A DNA stretch of 64,000 nucleotides. Origin: an uncultured Phycisphaerales bacterium (GTDB taxonomy: Bacteria; Planctomycetota; Phycisphaerae; Tepidisphaerales; Tepidisphaeraceae). The notes beneath the pieces were generated by a model that was not told the origin of the DNA, searched no databases, and saw nothing but the letters and a program-made list of their open reading frames with translations. Positions 60,671 to 64,000 of the stretch are shown in pieces. The stretch covers positions 1 to 64,000 of the forward strand of contig CAIQIQ010000029.1 in the NCBI GenBank assembly GCA_903871935.1, read 5' to 3'. Positions within the stretch are counted from its first letter, which is position 1, and the number at the start of each line of letters is the position of its first letter. Both the position numbers and the translations under genes were made by a program.

Positions 60671-62893
60671 ATGAGATCATTGCTCTTGCTGATGGCCCTG
60701 GCGTTTCTATCTATCGGCGCTCTGGCGCAATCGTCGCTGGACAGGCCTCCGGCGAGTTCCAATGCGGCATCGCTGGGTTCGACGGACTTCCGGCCGACTT
60801 CCGAGCAGCCGGTCGGCTGGCGCGGAGATGGCAGCGGGAAGTATCCGGGCGCCACGCCTCCGCTGCGCTGGGGCCGCAGCCTCAAGCAACTGGGCGAGTT
60901 CAGGTGCGCTGCAGCCGTGCCCAAAGATCAATCCGCCGCTGCGGGCGCGGGCGCGGGCGGCGTGCCGGCCACGCTTGGCTTCTTTACCGAGTGGCTTGTG
61001 GCCGGGCCGGTGAAATGCGAGGACCCGATCAAGGCCATCAAGGAGGAGCTACTACCCGGCGAGGCATCCTTCGCCCCGATCGAAGGGGACAAGCTCGGCG
61101 ACGCCATCTGGCAGAAGATCACGGTGGAAGACTCGTTCATCGACCTCTTCCGCGTACTGGGCAAGATGAACCAAGATCAGGCCGGCTACGCCCAGGCCTG
61201 CCTCTATGTCGAGAAGCCGACCAAGATCTGGTTCCACTTCGTCCATGGCCGGGGCGTCGGGATCTGGCTCAACGGCAAGGCGATCCAGATGATCCCGGAG
61301 ACGCCGGCCGGAGCGGCGGACTGCGGTCCGACGATTTCGCTGGCCCTGGAAAAGGGGTGGAATCGCTTCCTCTTCAAGCTCACCCCGCGGGTTGCCAAGG
61401 CTGAGGATTTCCCGCCCACCTGCTACGTGCGGTGCCGCTTCTGGCCGGTGGAGGAACCGCGAGATTTTGTCGAGAACAACATCGCCTGGATCGCGCCGAT
61501 GCCGGGAACGACACAGGCCATGCCCATCATCGTCGGCGACATGATTTTCACCACGGCACATCCCTACAACCTTGTCTGCGTTGAAAAGAAGACCGGTAAA
61601 CTTCTGTGGGTCCGGCCCAACAGCCCCTACGACGCCGCGACCGCCGAAGAACGCAAGGCCAAGCCCGAGGTGTTCGCGCAAATGGACGCCCTGGCGGCAA
61701 AGCGGGACGCCTTTTATACCGACTTCGTGGCCGGCAAATGGCCGACGGCGAAGGCGGTGTACGAGGAGACAAGCCTCGAAGCGGAACTGGACAAGCTGAT
61801 GCTGCAGGTGGACGAGAAGTACACGCGGCCCAAGGAGCAGGGCGAACCGGATTGGTGGACGATCCCGACACCGGTCTCGGACGGGCAGCGGGTCTACACC
61901 TTCGTCGAGCGCGGCGTGAGCGCCTGCTACGACCTGGACGGCAAGCGCCAGTGGATCCGATACGAGCAGCCCAAGCACCAGCACCACGGCTTCTTCGGTT
62001 CGCCGGTCATGGCCGACAAGAAGTTCGTCATCTTGGACGGCACGGTCACAGCGCTGAGCGCTGCGGATGGGGCCGTGAAATGGTCGGTGGACCTCGAAAA
62101 GATGAAGAGCTGGCGGATTTGGTTCGGTTCGCTGAGCCGCTTCTCTCTGGCGGGAACGGATTATGTGCTCTGCCCCGGCGGGAACATCGTCATGCGAGCC
62201 AGCGACGGCAAGGTCTTCGGCAGCCAGGGGTACGGCAACTTCGACGCGACTCCCGTCTTTAGCGATGGGCTGGCGTGGCAGTCCCTGGGCGCGGCCCTGG
62301 CCGTGAACCCGATCGAGCCCGCACCCGACGGCGGAGTGACGGTCAAACCGGCCAAGGCTATCACCTGGAAGGAACCCGAGCAGAACCTCCTGGGCCTGAA
62401 CTTCTACCAGGGCCACTGGCTGGAGGCGTCGCCGCTGATTCACGATGGCCTGGCATACTTCGTCACCGGCAACGGCGTGCTGATGGTGTTCGACGCGGCA
62501 ACGCAGGCGCTGGTCTATCGCCAGGAACTGCCGCTCGACCTCTTCCAAGCCGAGCGAGGGCGGTACTACTGCGGCGCAAGCCCCACGCTGGCCGGGTCGT
62601 ATATCTACCTGATGGGCTCCACCGGCGTCACGATCATTATTAGGCCCGGGCGGAAGTACGAGGAAGTGGCCCGGAACCGGATTCAGCTCCTGTCCCAGGC
62701 GAGCTTCGTTGTCGACGGATCCTTGCGGGGCACCTACAAGGGCCGGACGCTCGGTAACTACGGCTACTTCGTCTGGAACCCGCAATACTGCCCGGAGTAC
62801 CAGGAGTGCACGATGACCAGCACGCCCATCTTCGAAGGCAAGCGCATGTACTTCCGCGGTCAGGAGAACCTGTACTGCATTGAAGAGAAGTAG
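60671..62893 (+). CDS. Secreted PQQ-like beta-propeller protein, 740 aa
   Basis: The signal peptide (MRSLLLLMALAFLSIGALAQ) is followed by PVGWRGDGSGKYPGATPP, the same N-terminal block as the 511-aa paralogue at 56284-57819. Residues about 95-275 are an extra beta-rich domain (FFTEWLVAGPVKCEDP, KIWFHFVHGRGVGIWLNG) resembling jelly-roll sugar-binding modules. Propeller blades follow (NLVCVEKKTGKLLWVRPN, VSACYDLDGKRQWIRYEQ, VTALSAADGAVKWSVDLE), with the same charged helical insertion (MDALAAKRDAFYTDFVAG). The ATG at 60671 is chosen over an in-frame GTG at 60650; GAGAGAG lies just upstream. Confidence 0.87.
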   Translation: MRSLLLLMALAFLSIGALAQSSLDRPPASSNAASLGSTDFRPTSEQPVGWRGDGSGKYPGATPPLRWGRSLKQLGEFRCAAAVPKDQSAAAGAGAGGVPATLGFFTEWLVAGPVKCEDPIKAIKEELLPGEASFAPIEGDKLGDAIWQKITVEDSFIDLFRVLGKMNQDQAGYAQACLYVEKPTKIWFHFVHGRGVGIWLNGKAIQMIPETPAGAADCGPTISLALEKGWNRFLFKLTPRVAKAEDFPPTCYVRCRFWPVEEPRDFVENNIAWIAPMPGTTQAMPIIVGDMIFTTAHPYNLVCVEKKTGKLLWVRPNSPYDAATAEERKAKPEVFAQMDALAAKRDAFYTDFVAGKWPTAKAVYEETSLEAELDKLMLQVDEKYTRPKEQGEPDWWTIPTPVSDGQRVYTFVERGVSACYDLDGKRQWIRYEQPKHQHHGFFGSPVMADKKFVILDGTVTALSAADGAVKWSVDLEKMKSWRIWFGSLSRFSLAGTDYVLCPGGNIVMRASDGKVFGSQGYGNFDATPVFSDGLAWQSLGAALAVNPIEPAPDGGVTVKPAKAITWKEPEQNLLGLNFYQGHWLEASPLIHDGLAYFVTGNGVLMVFDAATQALVYRQELPLDLFQAERGRYYCGASPTLAGSYIYLMGSTGVTIIIRPGRKYEEVARNRIQLLSQASFVVDGSLRGTYKGRTLGNYGYFVWNPQYCPEYQECTMTSTPIFEGKRMYFRGQENLYCIEEK

Positions 62894-62922
62894 ATCAGAC
62901 ACGCATGTGACAGCTTCCGCAT

Positions 62923-62962
62923 CCTTCGCGTCTTGGCGTCTTGGCGTCTTCGCGGTGAAGAA
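62923..62962. repeat. Dispersed-type intergenic repeat (GGCGTCTT motif)
   Basis: Three GCGTCTT units in tandem, in CCTTCGCGTCTTGGCGTCTT and then GGCGTCTTCGCGG. On the minus strand this reads FTAKTPRRQDAKDAE, a spurious peptide I have often seen in unrelated genomes, which suggests a mobile or dispersed repeat family. It lies between two co-directional genes. Confidence 0.5.
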
Positions 62963-63094
62963 ACTTAGCAAATCCACCTGCCAGATACCCGTTAACAGAA
63001 TCAATAATCACTGTGTCTCCCCCAATTGACATTCCCCCCCACCCCTGCTTTCATGCCCCCCAGATACCAACCCCTTTAGAGGAAGGAGAAAACC

Positions 63095-64000
63095 ATGGCT
63101 CGACCTGTCACGCTCTTCACCGGCCAGTGGGCCGACCTGCCGTTCGAAAAGCTCTGCACCAAGGCCCGCATGTTCGGTTACGACGGCCTTGAACTCGCCT
63201 GCTGGGGCGACCACTTTGATGTGGATGCCGCCCTCGCCGACAAGAACTACTGCACCAAGAAGTGGGAAGTCCTCACCGCCCATGGCCTAAAGTGCTTTGC
63301 CATCTCCAGCCACCTTGTCGGCCAGGCCATCTGCGACAACATCGACGCCCGCCACAAGACGATCCTTCCACCCGATGTCTGGGGCGATGGCGACCCCGAA
63401 GGCGTCCGCAAGCGAGCGGCCAAGAAGATGATGGACACCGGCAAGGCCTGCCGGAAGTTCATGGACTGCTGCCCCGACAAGGACCAGCAGAAGAAGCCCG
63501 GCATCGTCAACGGCTTTACTGGCTCCTCCGTATGGCACGCCATTTACGCCTTCCCTCCCACCGACCAGGCCTACTGGCAGAAGGGCTTCGATGATTTCGC
63601 CAAACGTTTCGCCCCCATCATGGAAGCCTTCGACAGGTCCAACGTGAACTTCGCCCTGGAAGTCCACCCCACCGAGATCGCCTTTGACATCGCCTCGGCC
63701 GCCCGCGCCCTCGAGGCCATCAAGAACCACCCGCGCTTCGGCTTCAACTTCGACCCCTCACACCTGGGCTACCAGGGCGTCAACTACGTGAAGTTCATCC
63801 GCACCTTCGCCAGCAAGATCTTCCACGTGCACATGAAGGATGCCTGGTGGGGCCACGGCACCGGCGACGCCGGCGTCTTCGGCGGCCACACCAGTTTCGC
63901 CGACCCGCGCCGCTTCTGGGACTTCCGCTCGCTCGGCCACGGCGACATCAACTTCGAAGAGATCATCGTCGCCCTCAACGACATCGGCTACCAGGGCCCC
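63095..64000 (+). CDS. Sugar phosphate isomerase/epimerase, partial (3' end off window)
   Basis: A xylose-isomerase-like TIM barrel: 302 codons from the ATG at 63095 are open to the window end. AGGAAGGAG lies 7 nt upstream. Features are the [15 protein letters not shown] strand, the first metal-ligand Glu in [23 protein letters not shown] (Asp/His ligands) and [11 protein letters not shown] (His ligand). Such enzymes often work with Gfo/Idh/MocA dehydrogenases, one of which is at 53582-54568. The substrate is unknown. Codons end overwhelmingly in C. Confidence 0.93.
   Translation, partial: MARPVTLFTGQWADLPFEKLCTKARMFGYDGLELACWGDHFDVDAALADKNYCTKKWEVLTAHGLKCFAISSHLVGQAICDNIDARHKTILPPDVWGDGDPEGVRKRAAKKMMDTGKACRKFMDCCPDKDQQKKPGIVNGFTGSSVWHAIYAFPPTDQAYWQKGFDDFAKRFAPIMEAFDRSNVNFALEVHPTEIAFDIASAARALEAIKNHPRFGFNFDPSHLGYQGVNYVKFIRTFASKIFHVHMKDAWWGHGTGDAGVFGGHTSFADPRRFWDFRSLGHGDINFEEIIVALNDIGYQGP

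Noticed and set aside
61052-63004. 650-codon minus-strand ORF over the PQQ-propeller gene
   Set aside because: Shadow; it merely extends through the KTPRRQDAK repeat, which creates spurious peptides.

Overview
The window is about 64 kb of GC-rich bacterial DNA with high G+C at third codon positions. Three features point to a planctomycete, probably Phycisphaerae/Tepidisphaerales: several very large secreted proteins carry an N-terminal LEQRQLL-type signature, PQQ-like beta-propeller proteins are abundant, and FHA, TPR and polysaccharide-active proteins are frequent. The lineage is inferred from these features; there is no rRNA here. I saw no rRNA, tRNA, CRISPR array or intact insertion sequence.

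Layout. (1) 1-14 kb holds housekeeping and envelope genes: a 3'-truncated anmK, eno, a small ORF, an MTA phosphorylase coupled by a 4-bp overlap to a 1546-aa TPR/PQQ-propeller protein, an FHA-fused GspE/PilB-type ATPase, and an AsmA-like membrane protein. (2) 14-19.7 kb (minus strand) is a polysaccharide-related run: beta-helix protein, RIFT/toroid lyase-like protein, phytanoyl-CoA dioxygenase family protein and manC. manC has its own consensus promoter that places the transcript start about at the ATG. (3) 19.8-26.3 kb holds a small PDZ-like membrane protein, panB, an HtrA/DegP protease, a zinc-ribbon membrane protein, Fe-S type purF, and 5-formyl-THF cyclo-ligase sharing its stop-codon CTAG with purF.

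(4) 26.4-50.6 kb is the most striking region. On the minus strand, a 1500-aa secretin is followed at short distances by three LEQRQLL/LERRQLL exoproteins: an RTX-decorated S53 (sedolisin) peptidase, a choice-of-anchor-D/PPC/RTX protein, and a protein of about 4960 aa. The giant protein has two delta-60 propeller blocks, 15 tandem repeats of about 80 aa, a 10-residue ladder, about 14 Ig-like repeats, RTX repeats and a beta-rich C-terminus. This could be an outer-membrane channel encoded with its cargo; that link is inference.

(5) 51-56 kb: pheA (chorismate mutase/prephenate dehydratase), dinB, a Gfo/Idh/MocA oxidoreductase and an NPCBM-esterase. (6) 56-64 kb: two paralogous PQQ-propeller proteins, an FAD-dependent oxidoreductase, a sugar isomerase/epimerase cut by the window end, and between them a decayed toxin-antitoxin/abortive-infection locus. 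That locus consists of a frameshifted RHH antitoxin, a 164-bp tandem duplication, an AbiEii-like nucleotidyltransferase remnant with an internal stop, and a DUF433 antitoxin with no intact partner.
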